A stretch of DNA of 64,000 nt from Streptomyces sp. NBC_01750 (GTDB lineage: Bacteria; Actinomycetota; Actinomycetes; Streptomycetales; Streptomycetaceae), in the NCBI RefSeq assembly GCF_035918095.1, contig NZ_CP109137.1, positions 3,350,001 through 3,414,000 of the forward strand. Reading direction: 5' to 3'. Shown here piece by piece: positions 54,060 to 64,000 of the stretch. The notes beneath the pieces were generated by a model, which had not been told where the DNA came from, searched no databases, and was given only the letters and a program-made list of their open reading frames with translations. Numbering within the stretch: the first letter of the stretch is position 1; every line of letters starts with the position of its first letter. A program made the position numbers and the translations under genes.

Positions 54060-54771
54060 GAGCCGCGCTCTTCGCCGGGTCGGTCAGCTTGTAGCCGACG
54101 CCGAAGACGGTGAGCAGCCGGGCGGGCCGCCGCGGCGCGGGCTCGATCTTCTTGCGGAGGTTCATGATGTGCACGTCGACGGTGCGGTCGCTGATGTAGC
54201 GGTCGAAGCCGTGCAGTTCCTCCAGCAGCCGCTGCCGGGTGAAGACCCGGTCGGGTTCGGCGGCCATCGCGGCGAGGATGCGGAACTCACCGGGCGTGCA
54301 GTCGACCGGGCCGCCTTCGACGCTCACCTCGTGCCGGTCCGGGTCGACGACGAGCGTGCCCACCGCGAGGACGGCAGCGGCCGGCGGGTCCGCGCCCGCC
54401 GAGAGCCGGGTACGGCGCAGCAGTGTGCGCACCCGGGCCATCAACTCCCGTGGGCTGTACGGCTTGGTCATGTAGTCGTCGGCGCCGAGGTCCAGGCCGA
54501 GCAGCAGATCGTCCTCGGTACTGCGGGCCGTCAGCATCAGCACGGGCAGCTCCCGGGCCTCGGCCCGCAGCACGCGCAGCACGTCCAGGCCGTCGGCCCG
54601 CGGCATCATCACATCGAGCACCAGCAGGTCGGGGGCCTTGTACCGGACGGACTCGATGGCCGCTCTGCCGTCGCGTACGACCGTGACGGTGTGGCCCTCC
54701 CGTTCCAGATAACGGCGGACCAGCTCGGCCTGCTTCTCGTCGTCCTCGGCGACCATGACGTTTGCGCACAC
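54046..54771 (-). CDS. OmpR/PhoB-family response regulator
   Basis: 241 residues. Receiver domain with D10-D11 and phosphorylation site D53 (V-L-D-V-M-M-P), K in M-T-K-P-Y. Winged helix with R-T-V-D-V-H-I-M-N-L-R-K-K-I-E. Partner of the kinase gene downstream. Confidence 0.95.
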   Translation of the reverse strand: MCANVMVAEDDEKQAELVRRYLEREGHTVTVVRDGRAAIESVRYKAPDLLVLDVMMPRADGLDVLRVLRAEARELPVLMLTARSTEDDLLLGLDLGADDYMTKPYSPRELMARVRTLLRRTRLSAGADPPAAAVLAVGTLVVDPDRHEVSVEGGPVDCTPGEFRILAAMAAEPDRVFTRQRLLEELHGFDRYISDRTVDVHIMNLRKKIEPAPRRPARLLTVFGVGYKLTDPAKSAARASS

Positions 54772-54792
54772 GTCGCCGATCGTAAGCAGTTC

Positions 54793-54826
54793 GGCGGCCC
54801 CACGGGTCAGGATCCGTGGGGCCGCC
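54793..54826 (-). terminator. Hairpin after hpd
   Basis: GGCGGCCCCACGG pairs perfectly with CCGTGGGGCCGCC around an 8-base loop, 40 bases after the hpd stop on the minus strand. Confidence 0.88.
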
Positions 54827-54866
54827 GCGACTTGAGGGTCAGCTGTTGCAGATTGTGGTTCAGCTG

Positions 54867-56610
<1,744 letters not shown>

Positions 56611-56619
56611 GGTGACGGT

Positions 56620-57267
56620 GTGAGCTTCTGGGAGTACTTGGTCACCAATCACCAGCAGCTGCTCACCGACGCCTACCAGCAGGCCAGTCTCGTCTTCCAG
56701 TGCATGGTGATCGCCACGCTTCTCGGTGTGCTGATCGGCCTCCTCACCTATCACAGCGGGTGGGGCGGCAACCTCGCCGTGACCTCGACCGCGGTGATCC
56801 TCACCATCCCCTCGCTCGCTCTGATCGGTCTGCTGATCCCGATGGTGGGCCTCGGGGTGCCGCCCACCGTGATCACCCTGACGCTGTACGGGCTGCTGCC
56901 GATCGTCCGTAACTCCGTCGTCGGGCTGCGCGGCGTGGACCCCTCGCTCGTGGACGCCGCGAAGGGCATCGGGATGTCCCGGGTGTCCCGGCTCCTCGGA
57001 GTGGAGCTGGCGCTCGCCTGGCCGCCGATCCTGACCGGCATCCGGGTCTCCACGCAGATGCTGATGGGTATCGCCGCGATCGCCGCGTACGCCTCCGGTC
57101 CCGGCCTCGGCAATGAGATCTTCCGCGGCATCGCCTCGCTGGGCAGCGCCAACGCACTCAACCAGGTGCTCGCGGGGACCATCGGCATCGTCATCCTCGC
57201 GCTGCTCTTCGACGCCGCGTACGTGGGCATCGGCCGTCTCACCATCTCGAGGGGGATCCGTGCCTGA
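56620..57267 (+). CDS. Quaternary-amine ABC importer, membrane subunit 1
   Basis: 215 residues from GTG 56620, five helices, with the OpuC/ProW permease loop E-L-A-L-A-W-P-P-I-L-T-G-I-R. Ten bases after the AsnC gene and overlapping the ATPase by 8, so the importer is one operon with possible read-through from the regulator. Confidence 0.9.
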   Translation: MSFWEYLVTNHQQLLTDAYQQASLVFQCMVIATLLGVLIGLLTYHSGWGGNLAVTSTAVILTIPSLALIGLLIPMVGLGVPPTVITLTLYGLLPIVRNSVVGLRGVDPSLVDAAKGIGMSRVSRLLGVELALAWPPILTGIRVSTQMLMGIAAIAAYASGPGLGNEIFRGIASLGSANALNQVLAGTIGIVILALLFDAAYVGIGRLTISRGIRA

Positions 57268-58489
57268 GTCCGCCGCTTCCGGGGCCTCCATCGAGCTGGA
57301 GAACCTGACCAAGCGCTATCCGGGGAACCCCGAGCCGGCCGTGGACAACGTTTCGATGGGGATCAAGGCGGGCGAGACGGTGATCCTCGTGGGTCCGTCC
57401 GGCTGCGGCAAGTCGACCACGCTGAGGATGATCAACCGGCTGATCGAGCCGAGTTCCGGGCGGATCAGGATCGACGACGAGGACGTCACCGACATGGACC
57501 CGGTGAAGCTGCGGCGGAAGATCGGATACGCGATCCAGTCCTCCGGACTCTTCCCGCACATGACGGTCGCGGAGAACATCGCCCTCGTACCGAAGATGAT
57601 CGGCTGGCCGAAGAAGAAGGTGAACGCCCGGGTCGAGGAGATGCTCGATCTGGTGGGGCTGGATCCGCGGGAGTTCCACGGGCGCTATCCGCGGCAGCTG
57701 TCGGGCGGCCAGCAGCAGCGGGTGGGCGTCGCGCGGGCGCTCGCCGCGGATCCCCCCGTCCTGCTGATGGACGAGCCGTTCGGGGCCGTCGACCCGATCA
57801 CCCGCGATCACCTGCAGGACGAACTGATCAGGTTGCAGCACGAGTTGCACAAGACGATCGTCTTCGTCACGCACGACTTCGACGAGGCGATCAAGCTCGG
57901 GGACCGGATCGCGGTACTGCGGGAGCGTTCGCACATCGCGCAGTTCGACACTCCGGAGGCGATCCTCACCAATCCGGCTGACGACTTCGTCTCCGGCTTC
58001 GTCGGCGCGGGTGCGGCGCTCAAGCGGCTCAATCTCACCCGGGTACGAGACGTCGGGATCGCCGACTTCCCGACAGTGACCGTGGACGACACGCTCCAGT
58101 CGGTCTTCAACAAGCTGCGCAGGGGCCTGCACAACGAGGTGCTGATGCTGGACCGGCGCGGCCGCCCGTACAAATGGCTGCGGCGCGGCGATCTGATGCG
58201 CGCCAAGGGGTCCCTGGCCAGGGCGGGGCAGCTGGTGCAGGACACGGTGACCCGGGACGCGACACTGCACGACGCGCTGGAGGCGGTGCTCACGGACTCC
58301 AGCGGGCGGGTCGCGGTGACCGGGCGGCGTGGCGCGTACATCGGCGTTGTCGACATGGAGACTCTGATGAACTCCGTGCACGAGATGCTCGAGGCCGACC
58401 GGCTCACCGCCATCGAGCACCAGCACGACCTGGAGGAGCTGCGACACCACCGGACAGATGTGGCGCTGGAGGGCGGTGCGGGCGGATGA
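57260..58489 (+). CDS. Quaternary-amine ABC importer ATPase with CBS pair
   Basis: 409 residues from GTG 57260. Walker A G-P-S-G-C-G-K-S-T (45-53), signature L-S-G-G-Q, Walker B V-L-L-M-D-E-P-F-G-A-V-D-P, and a C-terminal CBS domain pair (about 270-400) that in OpuA senses ionic strength. Typical of glycine betaine/carnitine/choline import under osmotic stress. Confidence 0.93.
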   Translation: MPESAASGASIELENLTKRYPGNPEPAVDNVSMGIKAGETVILVGPSGCGKSTTLRMINRLIEPSSGRIRIDDEDVTDMDPVKLRRKIGYAIQSSGLFPHMTVAENIALVPKMIGWPKKKVNARVEEMLDLVGLDPREFHGRYPRQLSGGQQQRVGVARALAADPPVLLMDEPFGAVDPITRDHLQDELIRLQHELHKTIVFVTHDFDEAIKLGDRIAVLRERSHIAQFDTPEAILTNPADDFVSGFVGAGAALKRLNLTRVRDVGIADFPTVTVDDTLQSVFNKLRRGLHNEVLMLDRRGRPYKWLRRGDLMRAKGSLARAGQLVQDTVTRDATLHDALEAVLTDSSGRVAVTGRRGAYIGVVDMETLMNSVHEMLEADRLTAIEHQHDLEELRHHRTDVALEGGAGG

Positions 58490-59313
58490 GTACAGCTCCC
58501 GACCGCCCGGCAGGCGAGCACGAGGCCGGCCCTGACTTCCCGGACGAGGAGGAGCTCCCTCCTCCGGCTCCGCCGCCGAAACGGCGGATCACCTGGCAGA
58601 AGCTGGTGGTACTGCCCGCCGTTCTCACCATCGTCCTGCTGGTGACCTTCCTGTGGATCTCCAACACCCATCTCGACGCGATCGCCGAGAACTCCCTGTC
58701 GGGCGGCAATGTGCAGCTGCGGGTGTGGCAGCAGATCCAGCTCACCGCGATCTCCACCTTCTGGGTACTGATCATCGCGATCCCGCTGGGCATCGCGCTG
58801 ACCCGGCCGGGCCTGAGCAAGGCAGCGCCGCCCGTCACCGCGATCGCCAACGTCGGGCAGGCGACCCCGGCCATCGGCCTGCTGGCACTGCTGGTGATCT
58901 GGCTGGGCATCGGTCCGTCGACGGCGATCATCGGCATGGTCATCTACGCGGTGCTGCCGGTGCTCTCCAACACGGTGGCGGGTCTGAAGGCGATCGATCC
59001 GCAGCTGGTGGAGGCCTCGCGCGGGATCGGCATGTCGGCGTTCGGCACGCTGACCAGAGTCGAACTGCCGCTCGCCGTACCGCTGATCCTCGCCGGCGTA
59101 CGCACGGCCCTGGTGCTCAATGTCGGCACGGCCACGCTCGCCACCTTCGGCGGTGGCGGCGGCCTGGGCGACCTGATCACCTCGGGCATCCAGACCCAGC
59201 GGATGCCTGTGCTGATCCTCGGCTCGGTGCTGACCGTGGCGCTGGCGCTGCTGGTGGACTGGCTGGCCTCGCTGGCCGAGCTGGTGCTCACGCCGCGCGG
59301 GCTGGAGGCGTGA
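58486..59313 (+). CDS. Quaternary-amine ABC importer, membrane subunit 2
   Basis: 275 residues with five helices and the same R-V-E-L-P-L-A-V-P-L-I-L-A-G-V-R coupling loop; a 40-residue acidic Pro-rich N-terminus precedes the first helix. Start overlaps the ATPase stop (ATGA). Confidence 0.9.
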   Translation: MSTAPDRPAGEHEAGPDFPDEEELPPPAPPPKRRITWQKLVVLPAVLTIVLLVTFLWISNTHLDAIAENSLSGGNVQLRVWQQIQLTAISTFWVLIIAIPLGIALTRPGLSKAAPPVTAIANVGQATPAIGLLALLVIWLGIGPSTAIIGMVIYAVLPVLSNTVAGLKAIDPQLVEASRGIGMSAFGTLTRVELPLAVPLILAGVRTALVLNVGTATLATFGGGGGLGDLITSGIQTQRMPVLILGSVLTVALALLVDWLASLAELVLTPRGLEA

Positions 59314-60305
59314 TGCGCTCCCTGCGCGCGGCGCCGAGCGGGGCGGCGGTACTGGCGCTGACGCTGACCTGCCTGACGGGCCTGGGCGGCTGCGGCCTCA
59401 AGAGCGGTTCGCCAATGGTGGACGACGTGGCGCCGGGTTCGGTCGGCAACGGCGAACCGCTCAAGGGCGCCTCGCTGACAGTCGCTTCGAAGAACTTCAG
59501 CGAGAACATCATCCTCGGCCAGATGATCGGCCTGATCTTCAAGGCGGCGGGCGCGGAGGTTCTGGACCGTACGAATCTGCCCGGCTCGATCAGTGCGCGC
59601 CAGGCGATCGTCGGCGGCGACGCGGACGCGATGTACGACTACACCGGCACCGGCTGGATCACTTATCTGGGGCACCAGAAGCCGATCGTCAGCCCGCAGG
59701 CTCAGTGGCAGGCGGTGCACAACGAGGATCTGAAGAACGGCGTCACCTGGCTGCCGCAGTCCACGCTCAACAACACCTACACGCTGGCGATCAGCAAGAA
59801 GAACAACGCGAAGTACCACCTCAAGACGATGTCGGACATGGCGGCGCTGTCGAGGAAGGACCCGTCGGCGGTGACGGTCTGCGTGGAGAACGAGTTCGCC
59901 TCGCGCGAGGACGGACTGACGGGCATGGAGCAGGCGTACGGGATGAAGATCCCGGCCGCGAACATCAAGAAGATGGACGCCGGGATCATCTACACGCAGG
60001 TGTCGAAGTCCAATTCCTGCCTGCTGGGAGAGGCGTACACCACGGACGGCCGGATCAAGGCGATGGATCTGGACACCCTCGCGGACGACAAGCACTTCTT
60101 CCCCAACTACAACGCGGCGCCGGTGATCCACAGCAGGACGATCGAGAAGTGGCCGGTGATCGCGAGCCTGCTCAACCCGCTGAGCGCGAGGCTGACGACG
60201 CAGATCGCGCAGGATCTCAACGCGAAGGTGGATGTGGACGGCGAGGACCCGCACAAGGTGGCAAAGGACTGGCTGATCCAGGAGGCCTTCATCAAGAAGG
60301 GCTAG
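59313..60305 (+). CDS. Quaternary-amine ABC importer, substrate-binding lipoprotein
   Basis: 330 residues. Lipobox L-G-G-C27, then the OpuAC/ProX-type binding domain (S-K-N-F-S-E-N-I-I-L-G at about 62-72, Y-D-Y-T-G-T-G-W, N-N-T-Y-T-L). The ligand pocket of this class is lined with aromatic residues for a quaternary ammonium group. TGATG overlap with the previous stop. Confidence 0.92.
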   Translation: MRSLRAAPSGAAVLALTLTCLTGLGGCGLKSGSPMVDDVAPGSVGNGEPLKGASLTVASKNFSENIILGQMIGLIFKAAGAEVLDRTNLPGSISARQAIVGGDADAMYDYTGTGWITYLGHQKPIVSPQAQWQAVHNEDLKNGVTWLPQSTLNNTYTLAISKKNNAKYHLKTMSDMAALSRKDPSAVTVCVENEFASREDGLTGMEQAYGMKIPAANIKKMDAGIIYTQVSKSNSCLLGEAYTTDGRIKAMDLDTLADDKHFFPNYNAAPVIHSRTIEKWPVIASLLNPLSARLTTQIAQDLNAKVDVDGEDPHKVAKDWLIQEAFIKKG

Positions 60306-60356
60306 CCGCCCGGCTCAAGGCCGCAGGCCTCGGGGCCGCAGGCCCCACGCTCGCTC

Positions 60357-60441
60357 GTCCCCGGCTCGCAGTCCCCGGCTCGCAAAGACCTGGTTGCAAA
60401 GAACCTCTTGCAACGACTTCTTTGCAAGGCTATCTTTGCAA
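60357..60441 (+). promoter_or_regulatory. 14-bp-periodic array with TTGCAA boxes upstream of the ArsR-like gene
   Basis: Six 14-bp units (60357-60440) each end in T(T/C)GCA. TTGCAA boxes start at 60394, 60408, 60422 and 60436, with TCGCAA at 60380; the first two units are identical (GTCCCCGGCTCGCA). TTGCAA is its own complement, so each box is a dyad. The array abuts the start at 60443. An operator for the regulator it precedes is the simplest reading. Confidence 0.8.
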
Positions 60442-60442
60442 C

Positions 60443-61030
60443 ATGCCCGAGTCCGCACCACGCAACTACCGCTCGCTCGACCCGCGCTCGCTGCGCGGCC
60501 TCGCCCATCCACTGCGCATGCGCCTGCTGAACACGCTGCGGCACGACGGGCCCGCCACCGCCTCCCAACTGGCTCACAAACTGGGCGAGTCCAGCGGGGC
60601 CACCAGCTACCACCTGCGCCAGCTCGCCGCGCACGGCTTCGTCGAGGACGACCCCGAGCGCGGCAAGGGCCGGGAGCGCTGGTGGAAGGCTTCGGAGGAC
60701 GGGACAAGCTTCGACGACTCCCTGTTCACCGACCCCGACCCGGCGGTGCGCGGCGCCGCGGACCTCTTTCTGCACGAGGTCGCGACCATGCACACCCAGG
60801 AGGTCGGCACCTGGCTCGGCACCGCACGCGAGTGGCCCGACGAGTGGCGCAGAAGCTCGGACATGAGCGACTGGACCCTGCGGCTGACGCCCGCACAGGC
60901 CTACGAACTCAACGAAAAGGTCCATGAACTCATCGAGAGCTACCGGGACTTGGCACCGAGTGCAGAGTCCGCCGAGGACGCCGCCCAGGTCCGAATGCAC
61001 CTGCACGCCTTCCCGCGCTCCACCGACTGA
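60443..61030 (+). CDS. ArsR/HTH_20-type transcriptional regulator
   Basis: 195 residues. Winged helix at about 15-75 (L-R-G-L-A-H-P-L-R-M-R-L-L-N-T-L, A-S-Q-L-A-H-K-L-G-E-S-S-G-A-T-S-Y-H-L-R-Q-L). No metal cysteines, so it senses something other than arsenic or a metal. The C-terminal half is acidic and helical. Followed by a 58-residue gene and an MFS exporter in one likely operon. Confidence 0.88.
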   Translation: MPESAPRNYRSLDPRSLRGLAHPLRMRLLNTLRHDGPATASQLAHKLGESSGATSYHLRQLAAHGFVEDDPERGKGRERWWKASEDGTSFDDSLFTDPDPAVRGAADLFLHEVATMHTQEVGTWLGTAREWPDEWRRSSDMSDWTLRLTPAQAYELNEKVHELIESYRDLAPSAESAEDAAQVRMHLHAFPRSTD

Positions 61031-61045
61031 GGGGAACCACCGGCC

Positions 61046-61222
61046 ATGCACCCCGACATACATCTGCGGCTGCACCACCTGCGCGCCGCGGAGCTCCATG
61101 AGAGGGCCCTCGCGCATCGCCCGCAGCGCGCGGACATCCGCACACAACTGGGCTGGACGCTCGTCGAGTTGGGGCTGCGCCTGGTGCAGCAGCCGCCCGC
61201 ACGGGCCGCGCGCATCGCATGA
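61046..61222 (+). CDS. 58-residue helical hypothetical protein
   Basis: Basic and Leu/His/Arg-rich (L-R-L-H-H-L-R-A-A-E-L-H-E-R-A). Starts 15 bases after the regulator and overlaps the MFS start (ATGA), placing it in the operon. Similar small His/Arg proteins accompany MFS genes in Streptomyces; function unknown. Confidence 0.6.
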   Translation: MHPDIHLRLHHLRAAELHERALAHRPQRADIRTQLGWTLVELGLRLVQQPPARAARIA

Positions 61223-62571
61223 GGTCCAAGGGGGGACGCGGGCCGCTCGTCACCGTACTGGCCGCCAACGCCGTATCGATCACCGGCAATTCACTCACTC
61301 TCATCGGCGTCCCGTGGTTCGCGCTGCAGACCACGGGCAGCCCGGGCAAGGCGGGCCTGGTCGCCTTCTGTGCGACTCTGCCGGTCGTCGTCTCGGCGAT
61401 CACCGGCGGACCGGTCATCGACCGGATCGGCCGCCGCCGGGTCAGCATCGCCTCGGACCTCGTCTGCGCGCTCGCGCTCGCCGCGATCCCGCTGCTGGAC
61501 TACGCGGGCGCGCTCGAATTCTGGATGCTCTGCGCGCTGATGGCCGTCACCGGGTTCTTCCACGCACCCGGCGAAACCGCACGTTATGTCCTCATACCCG
61601 ACCTCGCCAAGGCAGCGCGCACCCCCCTCACCCGGGCCGCAAGCCTCTTCGACGCGGTCTCGCGCGGAGCCAGGATGGCCGGGGCGACACTGGCCGGCCT
61701 CCTCATCGCACTGACCGGCGCGGAGGCCGTGCTGCTGCTGGACGCCGCCACCTTCTGCGGATCCGCGCTGCTGATCTCCCTGGGCCTACGAGGGCTGAGC
61801 GCGGCCGAGCCACAGCGGCGGGCGGCACCCGTCTCGCTGGCCGCGTACCGGGGTGAACTGCGCGAGGGCTACGCCTTCCTGCTGCGCAGCCGGCTGCTGC
61901 TGGGCGTCGTGGTGATGGTGATGCTCACCAACGGCCTCGACCAGGGCTGGAGTTCAGTACTGCTGCCGGTGCATGCCAAGGAGAACCTCGGCGGCGCCGG
62001 GGACCTGGGCCTGCTGGTCGCGGTCTTCGGCGGCTGCGCCCTGCTCGGCGCGCTGCTCTACGGCGCGATCGGGCACCGGTTCCCGCGGCGGGCGCTGTTC
62101 ACCGTCGCCTTTGTTCTCTGCGGGCTGCCGAGGTTCGTGGTGGCGGCGCTGACGGACGGCACGGCGCCACTCGCGGCGACGATGGCGGTGGGCGGGCTGG
62201 GGGCCGGGATGCTCAACCCGATCCTCACCACGATCATGTACGAGCGCGTTCCCGAGAAACTGCGCAGCCGGGTCGCGGGCGTGACCACCGCGGGAGTGCT
62301 GCTGACCGCGCCGCTCGGCGGTCTGGCGGCGGGCTTTCTGATCGAGCAGGCAGGACTGGCGACCGCGCTGCTCGTCATCGGCGGGGCGTACTTCCTGACG
62401 ACGCTGGCTCCGGCGGTGTTCCCGAGCTGGCGGGAGATGGATACGGGCCGGCAAGCCGCGGCGCACCCGGAGCCGTGCCCGGCTTCTTCGGCCGCGGACC
62501 TCAGCAGCTCGGAACCTTGCCGCCCTTCTCCAGCGCCCGAAGGGAGTCCACCGCGCTCTTCAGCGTCGTGA
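61219..62571 (+). CDS. MFS-family transporter
   Basis: 450 residues with twelve helices; loop 2-3 is G-G-P-V-I-D-R-I-G-R-R-R, as in the MFS signature. Likely a drug or metabolite exporter controlled by the regulator above. The last 45 residues are Ser/Pro-rich and read through 71 bases of the convergent protease gene, probably a lost stop. Confidence 0.87.
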   Translation: MRSKGGRGPLVTVLAANAVSITGNSLTLIGVPWFALQTTGSPGKAGLVAFCATLPVVVSAITGGPVIDRIGRRRVSIASDLVCALALAAIPLLDYAGALEFWMLCALMAVTGFFHAPGETARYVLIPDLAKAARTPLTRAASLFDAVSRGARMAGATLAGLLIALTGAEAVLLLDAATFCGSALLISLGLRGLSAAEPQRRAAPVSLAAYRGELREGYAFLLRSRLLLGVVVMVMLTNGLDQGWSSVLLPVHAKENLGGAGDLGLLVAVFGGCALLGALLYGAIGHRFPRRALFTVAFVLCGLPRFVVAALTDGTAPLAATMAVGGLGAGMLNPILTTIMYERVPEKLRSRVAGVTTAGVLLTAPLGGLAAGFLIEQAGLATALLVIGGAYFLTTLAPAVFPSWREMDTGRQAAAHPEPCPASSAADLSSSEPCRPSPAPEGSPPRSSAS

Positions 62572-63289
62572 CGGGGATCAGCCGCAGCCCACCGGGCAGT
62601 TCGGCCTTCGCGTCGGAGCACTCGTCCTTGGGAACGAGGAAGACACTCGCCCCGTCGCGCTTGGCGGCCTGAGTCTTCAGGGCCACCCCGCCGACCGCGC
62701 CGACCTTGCCTTCGGGAGTGATGGTGCCCGTACCGGCGATATTGCGGCCACCGGTGAGATCGCCGCCGGCGCCGTCGCCGGCGAGCTTGTCGACGATGCC
62801 GAGCGAGAAGAGCAGCCCGGCACTGGGCCCGCCGACATCGGCGAGATGGAGCTGGACCTTCACCTTCGACGGGTCCTTGCGGAGGTAGGAGAGCGCCGCC
62901 TGGGTGGCGACGTCCTGCGACTTCTCCATGTCCGCGACATTGCGCCGGTTGATCTCCTCGTCGGACTTGCCGGGGGGATAGACGGATTCGTGCGGCAGGA
63001 CCGCGCGCTCCGTGCTGAACCAGGCGCCGACGACATCGCCGAGGTCGACCTCGGCGGACGGCCCGGTCGCCACGATGGTCGTCATCCGCAGCGCGCCTTC
63101 GGTCCTACGCGTGGGCACGCCGGAGATGGTGATGATCGGCTTGCCCTGGTCCTTCCCGAGCACGTTCGCGGTCATCCCGGGCTCCGCCACGGCATACGGC
63201 AGCGGCGCGAGCCCGGCGACGGCGAACAGCGCGACGACAGGGAGGGCGCAGAGGGCGATGGCGCGGGGGCGCGTGAGACGGGAGAGCAC
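62501..63289 (-). CDS. Secreted Lon-like (S16) serine protease
   Basis: 262 residues with a signal anchor (about 10-30). Ser-Lys dyad S156 (D-V-G-G-P-S-A-G-L) and K205 (G-V-A-L-K-T-Q-A-A), and the E-G-K-V-G-A-V-G-G loop. It resembles YlbL but is shorter and I see no clear PDZ domain between signal and protease. Likely processes exported proteins at the membrane. Confidence 0.85.
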   Translation of the reverse strand: MLSRLTRPRAIALCALPVVALFAVAGLAPLPYAVAEPGMTANVLGKDQGKPIITISGVPTRRTEGALRMTTIVATGPSAEVDLGDVVGAWFSTERAVLPHESVYPPGKSDEEINRRNVADMEKSQDVATQAALSYLRKDPSKVKVQLHLADVGGPSAGLLFSLGIVDKLAGDGAGGDLTGGRNIAGTGTITPEGKVGAVGGVALKTQAAKRDGASVFLVPKDECSDAKAELPGGLRLIPVTTLKSAVDSLRALEKGGKVPSC

Positions 63290-63390
63290 GGTGTCAATCT
63301 ATCTGCCACCGGAGCGGGGGCGCGGGGGCTGCGGCGGGGCTGACCGTTACCCGGTGCGGCGAGCCTGCCGGGTCCGCGGCATCGTTCACG

Positions 63391-63584
63391 CGGGCCGGGG
63401 GACGCGCAGGGGTCGTGTCCGGGACGTAAAACGTCGCAACTCGCGCGAAGCGCGGTGAGGAAAGCAGTCCCGAACACGAGCCCCGGAGCGGACCCGGACG
63501 CCCACCGCCCAAGACCGGTCACGCCCGAAGCCGCACCCCGCAAGGGACCCGCACCCCGGGCAACCGGGAACCGCACCGCATCCG
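63391..63584. repeat. Copy 1 of a 194-bp structured direct repeat
   Basis: Matches 63626-63819 (offset 235) almost base for base; one difference is seen near the left end (GGGCCGG versus GGGCCAG). Each copy contains a long hairpin (63409-63425 with 63467-63484: GGGGTCGTGTCCGGGAC pairs with one mismatch and one bulge) and an inner CGCGC-GAA-GCGCG stem (63442-63454). No gene-like ORF. 41 bases separate the copies. Candidate MITE or structured RNA. Confidence 0.85.
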
Positions 63585-63625
63585 GGCACGCCCGAAGCCG
63601 CAACCCACCGGCCGCGGCCGTACAC

Positions 63626-63819
63626 CGGGCCAGGGGACGCGCAGGGGTCGTGTCCGGGACGTAAAACGTCGCAACTCGCGCGAAGCGCGGTGAGGAAAGC
63701 AGTCCCGAACACGAGCCCCGGAGCGGACCCGGACGCCCACCGCCCAAGACCGGTCACGCCCGAAGCCGCACCCCGCAAGGGACCCGCACCCCGGGCAACC
63801 GGGAACCGCACCGCATCCG
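63626..63819. repeat. Copy 2 of the 194-bp structured direct repeat
   Basis: Second copy with arms at 63644-63660 and 63702-63719. The 8 bases CATCCG at its end are followed by the last partial gene. The CACGCCCGAAGCCGCA sub-repeat of both copies also occurs in the spacer between them (63587-63602). Together the two copies account for most of the 538-base gap 63290-63827. Confidence 0.85.
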
Positions 63820-63827
63820 CATCCGCG

Positions 63828-64000
63828 TCAGCGCAACGCGTCCGCCACCTCGCGCGCCGCGTCCACCACCCTCGGCCCCACCCGCTCCGGCACCGAGTCG
63901 GCCAGCATCACCACACCCACGCTGCCCTCTATCCCGGTCACCCCGACCAGGGCCGCGGCCGCACCACTCGCGCCCGCCTCCAGCTCGCCGTGGGTGAGCG
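63828..64000 (-). CDS. C-terminal part of an unknown protein (partial)
   Basis: Open from the window end to the stop at 63828-63830, 56 residues. It has G-E-L-E-A-G-A-S-G-A-A-A-A-L-V-G and G-S-V-G-V-V-M-L-A-D, and ends in an A-A-R-E-V-A-D-A-L-R helix. The layout could be the tail of a ligand-binding (GAF or IclR-effector-like) domain, but too little is visible. Confidence 0.4.
   Translation of the reverse strand, partial: LTHGELEAGASGAAAALVGVTGIEGSVGVVMLADSVPERVGPRVVDAAREVADALR

Overview
The window is chromosomal DNA of a Streptomyces (GC-rich, third-position G/C bias, frequent GTG starts, an SsgA-like sporulation protein, DasR operators, XRE/DUF397 modules). From about 22 kb to 56 kb the gene order (sugE, bcp, rdgB, rph, PTS-GlcNAc genes, cysM-cysO-mec, clpS, pncB-pncA, ssgG, hpd) matches, from memory, the S. 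coelicolor core around SCO2900-SCO2928. All assignments come from reading motifs; no database search was run.

Layout. 0-8 kb is accessory: a SEC-C protein, an SRA-HNH modified-cytosine endonuclease of lower GC, an orphan anti-sigma-type ATPase with a complete IS630-like element 37 bp upstream of its start, two XRE/DUF5753 regulator modules, small cysteine proteins and gene debris. 8-16 kb holds a TetR-controlled NmrA/SnoaL pair with twin operators, secreted proteins (Excalibur, COG4315 lipoprotein, CHRD) and a GDSL esterase. 16-22 kb has a DrrA-type ABC-2 exporter and a class A penicillin-binding protein. 22-27 kb has a guanidinium exporter behind a guanidine-III riboswitch, housekeeping genes (bcp, rdgB, rph), and an odd tRNA-like gene next to an HNH remnant. 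27-30 kb is the GlcNAc PTS with three DasR sites. 31-36 kb has a membrane-anchored PemK-like protein and the thiocarboxylate cysteine pathway (mec, cysO, cysM) preceded by a cysteine leader peptide. 36-39 kb has clpS and the NAD salvage pair pncB-pncA, with a perfect palindrome between the divergent transcripts. 39-49 kb has an M6 protease, two RDD proteins, ssgG, a glycolate-oxidase-like flavoprotein and a TPR protein. 49-55 kb has a three-gene nitrile hydratase/thiocyanate-hydrolase-like operon with a split beta chain, a sortase-like lipoprotein and a two-component system. 55-60 kb has hpd with its Lrp/AsnC regulator and a four-gene quaternary-amine ABC importer. 60-64 kb has an ArsR-like regulator behind a 14-bp-periodic TTGCAA array, an MFS exporter, a Lon-like secreted protease and a duplicated structured 194-bp non-coding element.

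The strongest unusual signals are the split-beta nitrile hydratase operon, the riboswitch-Gdx pair, the cysteine leader plus a CysO that ends GG-Met-Arg, the five-step TTGCAA operator, the tRNA-like gene with a UAG anticodon and a short variable loop, and the duplicated hairpin element near the right end.
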